64,000 bases of DNA from Geobacter argillaceus (GTDB lineage Bacteria > Desulfobacterota > Desulfuromonadia > Geobacterales > DSM-12255). Each line of letters opens with the position of its first letter. The stretch's first letter is position 1. Under the pieces are notes generated by a model that did not search any database, was not told the origin of the DNA, and saw nothing but the letters and a program-made list of their open reading frames with translations. The position numbers and the translations under genes are program-made. The stretch spans positions 1-64,000 of the forward strand of contig NZ_VLLN01000007.1 of assembly GCF_007830735.1 (NCBI RefSeq). Reading direction: 5' to 3'. Of this stretch, positions 53,594 through 63,249 are shown in pieces.

Positions 53594-56299
53594 ATGGGAA
53601 AAATCCGCGTCTATGAATTGGCCCAGAAGATGGGCATTGAGAACAAAGAGCTGATGGCCAAACTGCAGGCGATTGGGGTCGACGTGAAATCACATTCGGC
53701 AACCCTCGACGAAGCGGATGTCAACAAACTCCTGGCTCCCCCACCTCAGACTGCCACGACAACTGTCCAGGACGTGCAGAAGGAGGAGGTGCGGGTCAGC
53801 ACCTCGGTTATCCGCCGGCGGCCCAAGACGGTGGAAAAGCAGGTGGACGTCGAAGTGGTACCTCCACCGGAGCCCACCCCCGAACCGACACCGGTTCCGG
53901 TAGCTGTCGAACCGGCAGAAGCTCCTGCTCCCGAGAAGAAGGTTATGGAGAAACCGACGGGGGGTGAAGCTGCCGCCCTCGAACAACCGGCTCCAGCGCC
54001 CACGCCTGCTTCTGTTCCTACTCCTGAAAAGGTTGTCGTGAAGGAGGAAAAATCTCCGACTCCTCCACCGGAACCGCAACGCCCCACAGCCAACCGGGCC
54101 GTCATTCTGGGTCGTGTGGAACTCCCCGGACTCACCACCCCCGCAAGGCAGTCTGCATCGCCACAGCCAGGCCGTACCGAACGTCCGGCGTCCATGCTCT
54201 CCAAGGGCCGTCCCCAGGCCGAGCGCGGCAGGGACGCTGCTCCTGCGCCACGCGGACAAGACCGTCCGACCGGTGGTGCACCACGCGTGGTGACCCCGGC
54301 TCCTGCTGAAGCCCCTCCCGGAGCGGCTGATCGCAAAGGTGGGAAGAAGGGGCCCCCGACCGATGCTGCCAAAAGTAAAAAGGGTGGCACACCGGACAAG
54401 AGAAAAGAGGGTATCCGTCGGGCCGAGCTCGAGGAGAAGCGTGAACGGGTGTTCGAGCCGGGCTTCAAGGCCGGCAAAGGGAAGAAAAAGTACCAGAAAG
54501 AGCGGGTTTCCGAGGGCAAAAAGACCGAGATCACCACGCCCAAGGCGATCAAGCGGATCATTAAGATTTCCGAGACCATCAGTGTCGGTGAACTGGCCAA
54601 ACGGATGGGGATCAAGGCAACCGACCTGATCCGGGCCCTCATGAAGATGGGAATGATGGCTACCATCAACCATCCGCTGGACTTTGACACGGCGACTCTG
54701 CTGGCCACCGATTTCGGCTACGAGATCGAAAACGTGGCCGTCGATCTGGACGAGATCCTGGAGTCTGTGCCGGATGCACCGGAATCCCTGGTGAAGCGCT
54801 CACCGGTCGTGACCATCATGGGTCACGTCGACCACGGCAAGACCTCGCTTCTGGACGCCATCCGCGAAGCCAACGTCATTGCCGGCGAAGCGGGCGGCAT
54901 CACCCAGCACATCGGTGCCTATGACGTCGAACTGAACGGCCGGAAGATCACCTTCCTGGATACCCCCGGTCACGAGGCGTTCACCGCCATGCGTGCCCGC
55001 GGCGCCAAGGTCACCGATATCGTCATCCTGGTTGTCGCTGCCGACGACGGGGTCATGCCCCAGACCCGTGAGGCGATCAACCACTCCAAGGCGGCCGGGG
55101 TACCGATCATCGTTGCCATCAACAAGATCGACAAGCCCGATGCCAAGCCCGAGCGGGTGAAGCAGGAGCTGACCGAACATGGCCTGGTGTCCGAAGAGTG
55201 GGGCGGCGATACCACCATGGTGGAGGTATCGGCCAAGAAGCGGCTCAACCTGGAAAGCCTTTTGGAGATGGTTCTCCTGCAGGCCGACGTCATGGAACTG
55301 AAGGCCAACCCCGACAAGCCGGCCAAGGGGACGATCGTCGAAGCCAAGCTGGACAAGGGGCGCGGCCCGGTTGCCACGGTACTGGTGCAGGAAGGTACCC
55401 TCAAGATGGGCGACTACTGCGTAGTCGGCGTCCAGTCCGGTCGGGTCAGGGCGATGCAGAACGACCGCGGCGAGAAGGTTCTTGAGGCTGGCCCGTCCAT
55501 GCCGGTCGAGGTGATCGGTCTTTCTGGCGTGCCCGATGCCGGCGATGTCTTCGTTGCCATGAAGGACGAAAAGCAGGCCAAGGAGATCGCCACCCTGCGC
55601 CAGATCAAGCAGCGTGAGGTGGAACTGGCCAAACACACCAAACTTTCCCTTGAGGATCTGTACAAGAGGATACAGAGCGGCGAGGTCAAGGATCTTAACG
55701 TCATTGTCAAGGGTGACGTGCAGGGATCAGTGGAAGCGGTTGGCGAGTCGCTGCGCAAGCTTTCCACCGATGCGGTCCGTCTCAATGTTATCCATTCGGC
55801 GGTTGGTGCGGTTACCGAGACCGACGTGAACCTCGCGGCCGCATCCAATGCCATCATCATCGGGTTCAACGTCCGTCCCGAGGTCAAGGCCCAGAACCTG
55901 GCCGAAAAGGAAGGGGTGGATATCCGCCTGTACAGCATCATCTACGATGCTGTTGAGGATGTGAAGAAGGCAATGGAAGGCCTCCTGGAACCGATCTTCA
56001 AGGAGAAATATCTGGGTCGGGCCGAGATCCGTGAGGTCTTTTCGGTTCCCAAAGTGGGGAACGTGGCCGGCTGTTACGTCCAGGACGGCAAAGTGGTCCG
56101 CAATGCTCAGGTGCGGCTGCTGCGTGACAACGTGGTGATCTACACCGGCAAGATGTCCAGCCTGCGCCGCTTCAAGGACGACGTGAAAGATGTGGCCACC
56201 GGCTACGAGTGCGGTATCGGTCTGGAGAACTACAACGACCTCAAGATCGGCGACATCATCGAGGCCTTCGAGATGGAGAAGGTCGCGGCCACGCTGTAA
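53594..56299 (+). CDS. infB: Translation initiation factor IF-2
   Basis: 901 residues. The N-terminal IF2-N segment ([16 protein letters not shown]) is followed by a long Pro/Ala/Lys-rich linker (about 60-310), a second IF2-N-like segment ([16 protein letters not shown], about 333-348), the GTPase domain ([12 protein letters not shown] near 410, [16 protein letters not shown]) and the C-terminal domains including fMet-tRNA binding. It brings initiator tRNA to the 30S subunit. The linker length makes it longer than E. coli IF2 by about ten residues. GGAGGAG precedes it within the previous gene. Confidence 0.97.
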   Translation: MGKIRVYELAQKMGIENKELMAKLQAIGVDVKSHSATLDEADVNKLLAPPPQTATTTVQDVQKEEVRVSTSVIRRRPKTVEKQVDVEVVPPPEPTPEPTPVPVAVEPAEAPAPEKKVMEKPTGGEAAALEQPAPAPTPASVPTPEKVVVKEEKSPTPPPEPQRPTANRAVILGRVELPGLTTPARQSASPQPGRTERPASMLSKGRPQAERGRDAAPAPRGQDRPTGGAPRVVTPAPAEAPPGAADRKGGKKGPPTDAAKSKKGGTPDKRKEGIRRAELEEKRERVFEPGFKAGKGKKKYQKERVSEGKKTEITTPKAIKRIIKISETISVGELAKRMGIKATDLIRALMKMGMMATINHPLDFDTATLLATDFGYEIENVAVDLDEILESVPDAPESLVKRSPVVTIMGHVDHGKTSLLDAIREANVIAGEAGGITQHIGAYDVELNGRKITFLDTPGHEAFTAMRARGAKVTDIVILVVAADDGVMPQTREAINHSKAAGVPIIVAINKIDKPDAKPERVKQELTEHGLVSEEWGGDTTMVEVSAKKRLNLESLLEMVLLQADVMELKANPDKPAKGTIVEAKLDKGRGPVATVLVQEGTLKMGDYCVVGVQSGRVRAMQNDRGEKVLEAGPSMPVEVIGLSGVPDAGDVFVAMKDEKQAKEIATLRQIKQREVELAKHTKLSLEDLYKRIQSGEVKDLNVIVKGDVQGSVEAVGESLRKLSTDAVRLNVIHSAVGAVTETDVNLAAASNAIIIGFNVRPEVKAQNLAEKEGVDIRLYSIIYDAVEDVKKAMEGLLEPIFKEKYLGRAEIREVFSVPKVGNVAGCYVQDGKVVRNAQVRLLRDNVVIYTGKMSSLRRFKDDVKDVATGYECGIGLENYNDLKIGDIIEAFEMEKVAATL

Positions 56300-56304
56300 C
56301 AACA

Positions 56305-56380
56305 GGATCGAGGATAAAGTATCGAGGACCGGGGATAATTGCTTGTCCTCGCTCCTCTTACCTCGTACCTCGTGCCTGAG
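56305..56380. repeat. Heptanucleotide-repeat hairpin (upstream of rbfA)
   Basis: Arm 1 (about 56305-56339) is made of 7-base units such as CGAGGAT and CGAGGAC; arm 2 (56346-56380) is five units such as TCCTCGC and ACCTCGT, inverse-complementary to arm 1 in a degenerate way. The last unit, GCCTGAG, contributes the ribosome site for rbfA, 6 bases before its ATG. Confidence 0.72.
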
Positions 56381-56386
56381 GTTTTT

Positions 56387-56746
56387 ATGTACAAACGTTC
56401 AGAAAAAGTAGGCGAAGCGATCCATGAAGAGGTTTCCCGCCTGTTGGTCAAAGGGATCAAGGACCCGCGGGTCGGTTTCGTGACCATCACCGGCGTCAAG
56501 GTGACCGATGACCTGCACCTGGCCACCATCTATTTCACCGTGGTCGGCAGCGACGAAGAGCGGAAGGCGACAGAGGCCGGCCTCAACAGTGCCAAGGGTT
56601 TCATCCGCAAGGAACTGGGCAAGACGATGCGGATGCGCTATACCCCGGACATTCTGTTCCGTTACGACGAGACGATAGCGTACGGGTCACGGATCGAAGG
56701 TCTGCTGAAGCAGATCCACGATGAGGCCGATCACGATGCTGAATGA
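56387..56746 (+). CDS. rbfA: Ribosome-binding factor A
   Basis: 119 residues with the RbfA KH-like fold (RSEKVGEAIHEEVSRLL, KDPRVGFVTITGVKV, RMRYTPDILFRYD). It assists 16S rRNA 5' maturation in 30S subunits. The ATG at 56387 begins the family N-terminus; the frame open from 56339 runs through the heptad repeat. Its 3' end overlaps nrnA by 11 bases. Confidence 0.95.
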   Translation: MYKRSEKVGEAIHEEVSRLLVKGIKDPRVGFVTITGVKVTDDLHLATIYFTVVGSDEERKATEAGLNSAKGFIRKELGKTMRMRYTPDILFRYDETIAYGSRIEGLLKQIHDEADHDAE

Positions 56747-57692
56747 GATTATCCGGGCCATCAGGTCGCACCATCATTTTCTGATCACGACCCATGAAGG
56801 CCCCGACGGGGATGCGGTCGGCTCCAGTCTGGCCCTGGCCAGCTATCTTCGTCTCCTGGGCAAGGATGTGACGGTCTACTCCTGTGATTCGTTTCCCGAG
56901 CTGTACCGTTTTCTGCCCGGGTTCGACAGTGCGGTTACCGAACTGCCGGACAAGGCGTTCGATGTCTGTTTCGTGCTGGATGTGGGGGAGTTCAAACGGG
57001 CTGGCCGCGAAATTGGCAGATCGCAGCGGTTGGGCAGGGTCATCAATATCGACCACCACAAGGGGTGTGATCGCTTTGGCGCCATCAACCTGATCGACCC
57101 CCAGGCCAGTGCCACCGGTGCGCTCATTTACCGGATCATCAAGGCGGCCGGAGATGCTGTCGATTATGAGACCGCGCTCTCCATCTATACGGCGGTCATC
57201 ACCGATACCGGCTCGTTCCGCTACTCTAATGCCGATCCCGAAGCCTTTGCCATTGCCGGCGAGATGATCGCCACCGGCATCAATGCGTGGGACATTTCGG
57301 AAAAACTCTACGAAAGCCAGCCGAGGCAGCGTCTCGAACTCCTGGCCCAGGCACTTTCCACGCTGACCATCTCTCCCTGCGGCGCCTATGCGTCGGTCAC
57401 GGTCACCCTGGAGATGTATGCCAGGACCGGTGGCTGTCCGGAACTGACCGACGGTTTCGTCAACTATCCCCGCTCCATCCAGGGGGTGGAAGTGTCGGTA
57501 TTTTTCCGCGAGCTTGAGCCCGACAAGTACAAGGTCGGTTTCAGGTCCAAAGGCAAGGTTGATGTCTCCGAACTGGCTGCCGCGTTCGGTGGCGGCGGAC
57601 ATCACAACGCCGCCGGCTGTACGGTGGCAGGGGCCTACGCCGACGTCACCTCACGGGTCTTTGACCACCTCTCCAGGGCACTCAAGCTCTAA
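56736..57692 (+). CDS. nrnA: DHH-family nanoRNase/pAp phosphatase
   Basis: About 318 residues, DHH-DHHA1 layout. Metal motifs are HEGPDGDAVGSS (near 18), DVGE, the DHH signature INIDHHKGCDRFG (near 110) and the C-terminal GGGGHHNAAG. NrnA degrades oligoribonucleotides of 2-5 bases and can dephosphorylate pAp. The start at 56736 has GAGG 9 bases upstream inside rbfA; an ATG at 56721 is less well placed. It abuts truB directly. Confidence 0.92.
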   Translation: MLNEIIRAIRSHHHFLITTHEGPDGDAVGSSLALASYLRLLGKDVTVYSCDSFPELYRFLPGFDSAVTELPDKAFDVCFVLDVGEFKRAGREIGRSQRLGRVINIDHHKGCDRFGAINLIDPQASATGALIYRIIKAAGDAVDYETALSIYTAVITDTGSFRYSNADPEAFAIAGEMIATGINAWDISEKLYESQPRQRLELLAQALSTLTISPCGAYASVTVTLEMYARTGGCPELTDGFVNYPRSIQGVEVSVFFRELEPDKYKVGFRSKGKVDVSELAAAFGGGGHHNAAGCTVAGAYADVTSRVFDHLSRALKL

Positions 57693-58616
57693 ATGAATGG
57701 TTTCCTGATCATCGACAAGCCTGAAGGACTCACCTCCCATGGCGTGGTTCAGCGGGTACGCCGTCTCTGCCGTCAGCCCAAGGCCGGACACACCGGCACT
57801 CTCGACCCGTTTGCCACCGGTGTGCTCCCGGTGGCTCTCGGCACGGCGACCAGGCTCATCCCGTACCTGGACGAAGGTGTCAAGGAATATCAAGCCGTGA
57901 TGCGTCTCGGTGAGGAGACCGATACCGGCGACCGCACCGGCATCGTCGTCCGGCATGGCGACTGGCAGGAGATAACCGCTGAGGCGGTGTTTGAACTAGT
58001 CAGCCGGTTTACCGGTGTTATCCGCCAGGTGCCGCCCATGCACTCGGCCCTGAAGCGTGACGGGGTGCCTCTCTACCGGCTGGCCCGTAAAGGGGTCACG
58101 GTGGACCGGCCGGCCCGGTCGATAACGGTATATCACCTGTCCATCGACAGTATCGCGTTCCCGCTGGTCACCTTTACGGTCAGCTGTTCGCGGGGAACCT
58201 ACGTCCGGACTCTTGCAGCGGATATGGGGGAGCGTCTCGGCTGTTTTGCCCATCTGGTTGAACTGAGGCGGACCGCCAGCGGCCCATTTGCCATTGGCCG
58301 GGCCATTACGCTGGAGATGCTTGAGCAGGCCGTCCTGGGTACCGGGACTGAGGTGCCGCTCATCACGCCCGGTGCGGCGTTGAGCCATCTTCCCGAACTG
58401 GAACTTGCCGAACGGGGCGCGCAGTACGTCAGGCACGGTCGCACCCCGGACCCGGCCGACATTCTGACCGTTTCACGGCAGTCACTCAATCCCGGCGAAA
58501 CGGTCCGTCTCTCCCACGGCGGCGAACTACTCGCTGTCGGGCGCTGCGGAGGCGACGGTCAGAACCTCCTAACCCTGCAACTATTGCGGGTTTTGCCGAC
58601 CTTTCCCTTTACATGA
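57693..58616 (+). CDS. truB: tRNA pseudouridine-55 synthase
   Basis: 307 residues. It makes pseudouridine 55 in the tRNA T arm. The catalytic Asp38 lies in GHTGTLDPFATGVLPV; the N-terminal NGFLIIDKPEGLTSH and the CSRGTYVRTLAADMG block are conserved. The start codon follows the nrnA stop with no gap, so translation is coupled. rpsO follows after 88 bases. Confidence 0.96.
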   Translation: MNGFLIIDKPEGLTSHGVVQRVRRLCRQPKAGHTGTLDPFATGVLPVALGTATRLIPYLDEGVKEYQAVMRLGEETDTGDRTGIVVRHGDWQEITAEAVFELVSRFTGVIRQVPPMHSALKRDGVPLYRLARKGVTVDRPARSITVYHLSIDSIAFPLVTFTVSCSRGTYVRTLAADMGERLGCFAHLVELRRTASGPFAIGRAITLEMLEQAVLGTGTEVPLITPGAALSHLPELELAERGAQYVRHGRTPDPADILTVSRQSLNPGETVRLSHGGELLAVGRCGGDGQNLLTLQLLRVLPTFPFT

Positions 58617-58704
58617 CCCGGCCAATGTGCTAATAACAAACGTTACGCCAAGTGGACGCTAACCATGCAACCATAATCAACTATACAGAAAGGGGGTGTA
58701 CCAA

Positions 58705-58971
58705 GTGCTGGCTACAGACAAAAAGCAGGAGATCATCAAAACCTTCAAACTCCACGAGAGCGACACCGGTTCGCCGGAGGTCCAGATCGCGATTCTGACC
58801 GAAAGGATCACGTACCTCACGGAGCACTTCAAGATTCACAAGAAGGACCACCACAGCCGGCGCGGCCTGTTGAAGATCGTCGGGCAGCGGCGCAGATTGC
58901 TGGACTACGTCAAGAAGAAGGACGTGGAGCGGTACAAGGTAATCATCGAGAAGCTCGGTATCAGAAGGTAA
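58705..58971 (+). CDS. rpsO: 30S ribosomal protein S15
   Basis: 88 residues, matching S15. Blocks [35 protein letters not shown] and [13 protein letters not shown] are conserved. I choose the GTG at 58705, 8 bases after AAGGGGG; the GTG at 58696 overlaps that ribosome site. S15 binds 16S rRNA early in assembly. The rpsO-pnp order is conserved in bacteria, with regulatory RNA structure between the two. Confidence 0.95.
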   Translation: MLATDKKQEIIKTFKLHESDTGSPEVQIAILTERITYLTEHFKIHKKDHHSRRGLLKIVGQRRRLLDYVKKKDVERYKVIIEKLGIRR

Positions 58972-58976
58972 AAAGA

Positions 58977-59022
58977 GGCAGTATACCTCTGACCGGATGG
59001 GGAGGTATATTGCCTTTTCTTT
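58977..59022 (+). terminator. Hairpin terminator after rpsO
   Basis: A 13-base-pair stem (58977-58989 with 59002-59014, one or two G-U pairs) followed by TTTTCTTT, starting 6 bases after the rpsO stop. Partial readthrough would feed pnp. Confidence 0.8.
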
Positions 59023-59080
59023 ATTACTTGTGATGCATTACAACAACCGGTTGGGGGCGTGGATAAAACGGCTTAAGTCC

Positions 59081-59148
59081 GTGACTGGTAACTGGTGACT
59101 CGTGACTGGAAAAAGCAACGTCTTTACCAGTTACGAGTAACGAGTCAC
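59081..59148. repeat. Heptanucleotide-repeat hairpin (pnp leader)
   Basis: Arm 1 (59081-59108) is four units of 7 bases, such as GTGACTG and GTGACTC; arm 2 (59128-59148) is three units, CAGTTAC, GAGTAAC and GAGTCAC. The arms pair over about 22 bases with a few mismatches or G-U pairs, and the loop is 19 bases. It sits 63 bases before pnp. Confidence 0.75.
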
Positions 59149-59211
59149 CGCTTTTGGGCCTTTTTCTCGACGGCCCCAACACCACAGAAACGGTGAGGAG
59201 ACCGATTAATT

Positions 59212-61308
59212 ATGTTCAACACCCAGACAGTAGAACTGGAATTCAGCGGCAGAAAGCTGTCCATAGAAACCGGCAAGATGGCCAAGCAGGCCAATGGCGC
59301 CGTGGTTGTGCGCTGCGGTGACACCACCGTGCTGGTAACCGCCGTGGCCAGCAAATCTGCAAAAGAGGGGCAGGATTTCTTCCCCCTGACCGTCAACTAT
59401 CAGGAAAAGGCCTATGCCGGCGGCAAGATTCCCGGCGGCTTTTTCAAGCGGGAAGCGCGACCGTCCGACAACGAGACCCTGACCTGCCGGCTCATCGACC
59501 GGCCGATCCGCCCCCTGTTCCCGGAAAACTTTCTCAACGATACCCAGATCATGGCAACCGTGGTCTCTGCGGACCGGGACAACGATCCCGGCATCCTGTC
59601 CATGATCGGCGCTTCCGCTGCCCTGCATGTCTCCGATATCCCGTTCTTCGGCCCGATAGCCGGGGTACAGGTCGGCCGGGTGAACGGCCAGTTCGTGGCC
59701 AACCCGACTGCCGATGAACTGGCCCTCAGCGACATCGACATTGTCGTTGCCGCCAGCAAGGATACGGTGTGCATGGTGGAGGGGGGCGCTGCCGAGGTCT
59801 CCGAGGATGTCATGCTGGAGGCTGTTTTCTTCGGCCATGCAGCGGTACAGCCGATCCTGGTCGCTCAGGAAGAACTGCGCGCCAAGGCCGGCGTAGCCAA
59901 GCGCGATGTGCCCCCTGTCGTGGTCGATGAGGCTTTGAAGGCGAAGGTCAAGGAACTGGCCTACGCTCAGATGAAGGAAGCGGTACGTATCAAGTCCAAA
60001 GGGGACCGCCACAACCGGATCGACGTCATTGCGGCCGAGACTATTGCGGCCCTGAGCGGTGAGTTCGAGGGACGCAACAAGGAGATCAAGGGATTCCTGG
60101 GCGACTTCGAATACGAACTGGTCCGCGAGCACATCCTGAAGGACGGCGAGCGGATCGACGGCCGCGATACCCGGACCATCCGCCCGATCATCACCGAAGT
60201 GAACCTGCTTCCCCGCGCCCATGGTTCGGCCCTCTTCACCAGGGGCGAGACCCAGGCCCTGGTTGCTGCCACCCTCGGCACCTCCATCGACGAGCAACGG
60301 ATTGATTCCCTGTACGGCGAATCCAAAAAGCGGTTCCTGCTGCACTACAACTTCCCGCCGTACTCAGTGGGCGAAACCAGCTTCCGCCTCGCCCCGGGCC
60401 GGCGCGAGATCGGCCACGGCGCCCTTGCCGAACGGGCACTGGTACGCGTTCTTCCGAAGCATGAGGACTTCCCCTACACGATCCGGGTTGTGTCCGACAC
60501 CCTGGAGAGCAACGGTTCCTCGTCCATGGCCACGGTTTGCGGCGGCTCCCTCTCCCTGATGGATGCCGGCGTGCCGATCAAGGCTCCCGTAGCCGGCATT
60601 GCCATGGGACTCATCAAGGAAGGGAATGACGTGGCGATCCTGTCCGACATCCTCGGTGACGAGGACCACCTGGGCGACATGGACTTCAAGGTGGCCGGGA
60701 CTGCCGAAGGTGTGACCGCCCTGCAGATGGACATCAAGATCACCGGTGTCACCCGGGAGATCATGCAGACCGCCCTGGGCCAGGCCCGCGAGGGACGGTT
60801 GCATATCCTGGGGAAGATGGCAGAGTCTCTGGCCACACCCCGCAACGATCTGTCCGCCTACGCACCGCGCATCACCACCATCTGGATCAAGTCCGACAAG
60901 ATCCGCGACGTCATCGGTTCCGGCGGCAAGACGATTCGGAGCATCACCGAGGCGACCGGGGTCAGCATCGATATCGAGGACAGCGGCAAGATCAATATCG
61001 CCAGCCACGACAAGGACGCCTGTGACCGGGCCATCAAGATGATTCGCGACCTCACGGCCGAGGCCGAAGAGGGCAAGCTCTACATGGGCACCGTCAAGAA
61101 GATCATGGAGTTCGGCGCGTTCGTGGAAATCTTTCCCGGTACCGACGGTCTGGTTCATATCTCCGAACTTGACACCACCAGGGTGAAAAACGTTACCGAT
61201 GTCCTGAACGAAGGGGATAAGGTGCTGGTGAAGTGTATCGGGATCGACAAACAGGGGAAAATCAAGCTCTCCCGGAAGGAAGCCCTGGGCGCGACGCTCC
61301 CCGAATAA
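59212..61308 (+). CDS. pnp: Polynucleotide phosphorylase
   Basis: 698 residues. Two RNase PH-like domains (about 5-220 and 310-540), the helical linker between them, then KH (about 555-615, [15 protein letters not shown]) and S1 (about 620-690, [17 protein letters not shown]) RNA-binding domains. The second core carries the phosphate and catalytic block [15 protein letters not shown]. It degrades RNA from the 3' end with phosphate. A terminator and a large hairpin in its leader suggest the post-transcriptional control known for pnp in E. coli. Two GC hairpins follow. Confidence 0.97.
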   Translation: MFNTQTVELEFSGRKLSIETGKMAKQANGAVVVRCGDTTVLVTAVASKSAKEGQDFFPLTVNYQEKAYAGGKIPGGFFKREARPSDNETLTCRLIDRPIRPLFPENFLNDTQIMATVVSADRDNDPGILSMIGASAALHVSDIPFFGPIAGVQVGRVNGQFVANPTADELALSDIDIVVAASKDTVCMVEGGAAEVSEDVMLEAVFFGHAAVQPILVAQEELRAKAGVAKRDVPPVVVDEALKAKVKELAYAQMKEAVRIKSKGDRHNRIDVIAAETIAALSGEFEGRNKEIKGFLGDFEYELVREHILKDGERIDGRDTRTIRPIITEVNLLPRAHGSALFTRGETQALVAATLGTSIDEQRIDSLYGESKKRFLLHYNFPPYSVGETSFRLAPGRREIGHGALAERALVRVLPKHEDFPYTIRVVSDTLESNGSSSMATVCGGSLSLMDAGVPIKAPVAGIAMGLIKEGNDVAILSDILGDEDHLGDMDFKVAGTAEGVTALQMDIKITGVTREIMQTALGQAREGRLHILGKMAESLATPRNDLSAYAPRITTIWIKSDKIRDVIGSGGKTIRSITEATGVSIDIEDSGKINIASHDKDACDRAIKMIRDLTAEAEEGKLYMGTVKKIMEFGAFVEIFPGTDGLVHISELDTTRVKNVTDVLNEGDKVLVKCIGIDKQGKIKLSRKEALGATLPE

Positions 61309-61349
61309 CCTGAATACCGGCGGGCTCGCCTGCCGGTTATTGTTTGGAA

Positions 61350-61380
61350 AAAAGGGGCGGCCTGCGGACCGCCCCTTTTC
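61350..61380 (+). terminator. Intrinsic terminator of pnp
   Basis: An 11-base-pair stem (61350-61360 with 61369-61379) ends in TTTTC. A second hairpin, ACCGGCGGGC with GCCTGCCGGT (61316-61337), lies just upstream and may protect the pnp mRNA end. Confidence 0.8.
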
Positions 61381-61427
61381 CTTGTGCCAGCAGTTGCGAA
61401 TCGAACGAGGGCAGGTATATTTCATTC

Positions 61428-62684
61428 ATGATCTCCAAAACAGTTCTCAATAACGGTATCCGGGTCATTAACCAGTACATCCCCCACGCCCATTCGGTAT
61501 CCATCGGAATCTGGGTGGCGAGTGGCTCCAGGCACGAATCGCCGTCCCGGAACGGTATCGCCCATGTCATCGAACATCTTCTGTTCAAAGGGACCAAAAC
61601 CCGCTCGTCCCTGGATATTGCCCGTGAGATCGATTCGGTCGGCGGCGTCCTGAACGCCTTTACCGGCAGGGAGTTCGTCTGTTACTACACCAAGGTTCTG
61701 GAAGAATACCTTCCCGGTGCAGTGGGGCTCTTGGCGGACATCTTTCTCAACTCGGTCTTTGACGAAGATGAGATCGACAAGGAGCGGAAGGTGATCCTGC
61801 AGGAGATCCGGATGCTGGAGGATAGTCCGGACGACTTCATCCACGACCTGTTCCACCAGAACGTCTGGAAGGGGCACCCACTGGGGATGCCGATCATCGG
61901 CACCGTAGAGACAGTTGAGAGCCTGACCCGCGACGACATCGTTGCCTATCAGCGCGAGACCTATCGGGCCGGCGATATCATCATCGCTTCGGCCGGGAAA
62001 GTCACTCATGATCGACTCCTTGAACTCCTGAACAGTGTTTTTGACGCCGTTCCCAGCGGCGGCGGTACCGACAACGGCACGCCTCCACCTTACGAGAAGC
62101 GGCTGGAGCGTGTGCAGCGTGACCTGGAGCAGGTCCTGATCTGCCTCGGGACGAAAGCGCTGCCCCAAAACCATCCCAAGCGTTTCGAGGCGCTTATCCT
62201 CAACACGATCCTGGGCGGCAGCATGAGTTCCCGACTCTTCCAGGAGGTCCGGGAAAAAGAGGGGCTGGCCTACTCCATCTACTCCTACCTCGCCTCCCAT
62301 TCCGACGCCGGGACCCTGGTGGTCTCGTCCGGCACCTCGAAAGACAAGGTTTCCCAGGTGCTGGACATTCTGTTGCGCGAGATGCGCCGGATCAAGAACG
62401 AGCCGGTAGGTGCGGACGAACTGGATGCTGCCCGGGCACTGCTCAAGGGGAATATTCTCCTCTCCCTGGAAAGCAACGACAACGTGATGTCCAAGTTGGC
62501 CAAAAACGAGATTTATTTCGGCGCCTACCAACCGCTGGAGAATATCATCAAGGGGCTCCAGCAGGTGACGGTTCAGAGCCTGCTGGAACTCTGTCAGGAG
62601 ATCCTGGACGACCGCTACCTGACGCTCCAACTGATGGGCGATCTGGAAGGTATTCCAACCGATCCCGCTGAGTTGACGCTCTAA
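61428..62684 (+). CDS. M16-family zinc peptidase
   Basis: 418 residues, the size of a processing-peptidase-type M16 protein. The inverted zinc motif HxxEH is HVIEH at 46-50, with the distal Glu in a block near 120-127 ([12 protein letters not shown]). The two-domain layout resembles bacterial PepR/YmxG-like proteins. The family also includes mitochondrial processing peptidase. The frame is open from 61344, but that stretch is the pnp terminator; the ATG at 61428 begins the conserved N-terminus ([13 protein letters not shown]). dut follows 4 bases after the stop. The substrate is unknown. Confidence 0.9.
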   Translation: MISKTVLNNGIRVINQYIPHAHSVSIGIWVASGSRHESPSRNGIAHVIEHLLFKGTKTRSSLDIAREIDSVGGVLNAFTGREFVCYYTKVLEEYLPGAVGLLADIFLNSVFDEDEIDKERKVILQEIRMLEDSPDDFIHDLFHQNVWKGHPLGMPIIGTVETVESLTRDDIVAYQRETYRAGDIIIASAGKVTHDRLLELLNSVFDAVPSGGGTDNGTPPPYEKRLERVQRDLEQVLICLGTKALPQNHPKRFEALILNTILGGSMSSRLFQEVREKEGLAYSIYSYLASHSDAGTLVVSSGTSKDKVSQVLDILLREMRRIKNEPVGADELDAARALLKGNILLSLESNDNVMSKLAKNEIYFGAYQPLENIIKGLQQVTVQSLLELCQEILDDRYLTLQLMGDLEGIPTDPAELTL

Positions 62685-62688
62685 CCCT

Positions 62689-63138
62689 ATGCAGCACATT
62701 CCCGTTCGCATAAAGCGCCTGCGTCCGTCCGGCGCGCACCCCTTACCCCGCTACATGACCGACTCGGCGGCCGGTATGGATCTCTGTGCCGACCTGACGG
62801 ACGAGATCCGCCTGGAGCCGGGGATGCGGATACTGGTCCCAACCGGCATCGCCATTGCCGTTCCCGAAGGATACGAGGCCCAGATCCGGCCCCGGAGCGG
62901 TCTGGCCATCAAGCATGGTGTCACGCTGGTGAACGCGCCCGGCACCATTGACGCCGACTACCGGGGCGAGATCGGCGTGATCGTGATCAATCACGGCAGC
63001 GAGCCGTTCGTGATCAGGAATGGCGAGCGGATTGCCCAGATGATCGTGGCGCCCGTGGTGCGGGCAGTGCTGGTGGAGGTCGACGAACTGGACGATACCG
63101 TCCGTGGGACTGGCGGGTTCGGTCATACGGGACGGTAG
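62689..63138 (+). CDS. dut: dUTP diphosphatase
   Basis: 149 residues, trimeric dUTPase. It hydrolyses dUTP to dUMP and keeps uracil out of DNA. The five motifs are present: [35 protein letters not shown] and the C-terminal [10 protein letters not shown]. It is coupled closely to the M16 peptidase gene, a frequent neighbour pair in bacteria. Confidence 0.96.
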   Translation: MQHIPVRIKRLRPSGAHPLPRYMTDSAAGMDLCADLTDEIRLEPGMRILVPTGIAIAVPEGYEAQIRPRSGLAIKHGVTLVNAPGTIDADYRGEIGVIVINHGSEPFVIRNGERIAQMIVAPVVRAVLVEVDELDDTVRGTGGFGHTGR

Positions 63139-63144
63139 AAACCG

Positions 63145-63239
63145 GTGACTGGTTACTCGTGACTCGTGACTGGTAAAGGCGGGAGCGGGATCAGGGCCGG
63201 TTTGGGGTAACGATTCACGGGTAACCAGTAACGAGTCAC
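63145..63239. repeat. Heptanucleotide-repeat hairpin (upstream of the M29 peptidase gene)
   Basis: Arm 1 (63145-63179) is five 7-base units such as GTGACTG and GTTACTC; arm 2 (63205-63239) is five units such as GGGTAAC and GAGTCAC, inverse-complementary to arm 1. The unit type matches the pnp-leader repeat at 59081. It ends 10 bases before the GTG of the next gene. Confidence 0.75.
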
Positions 63240-63249
63240 GGGGGTAAGC

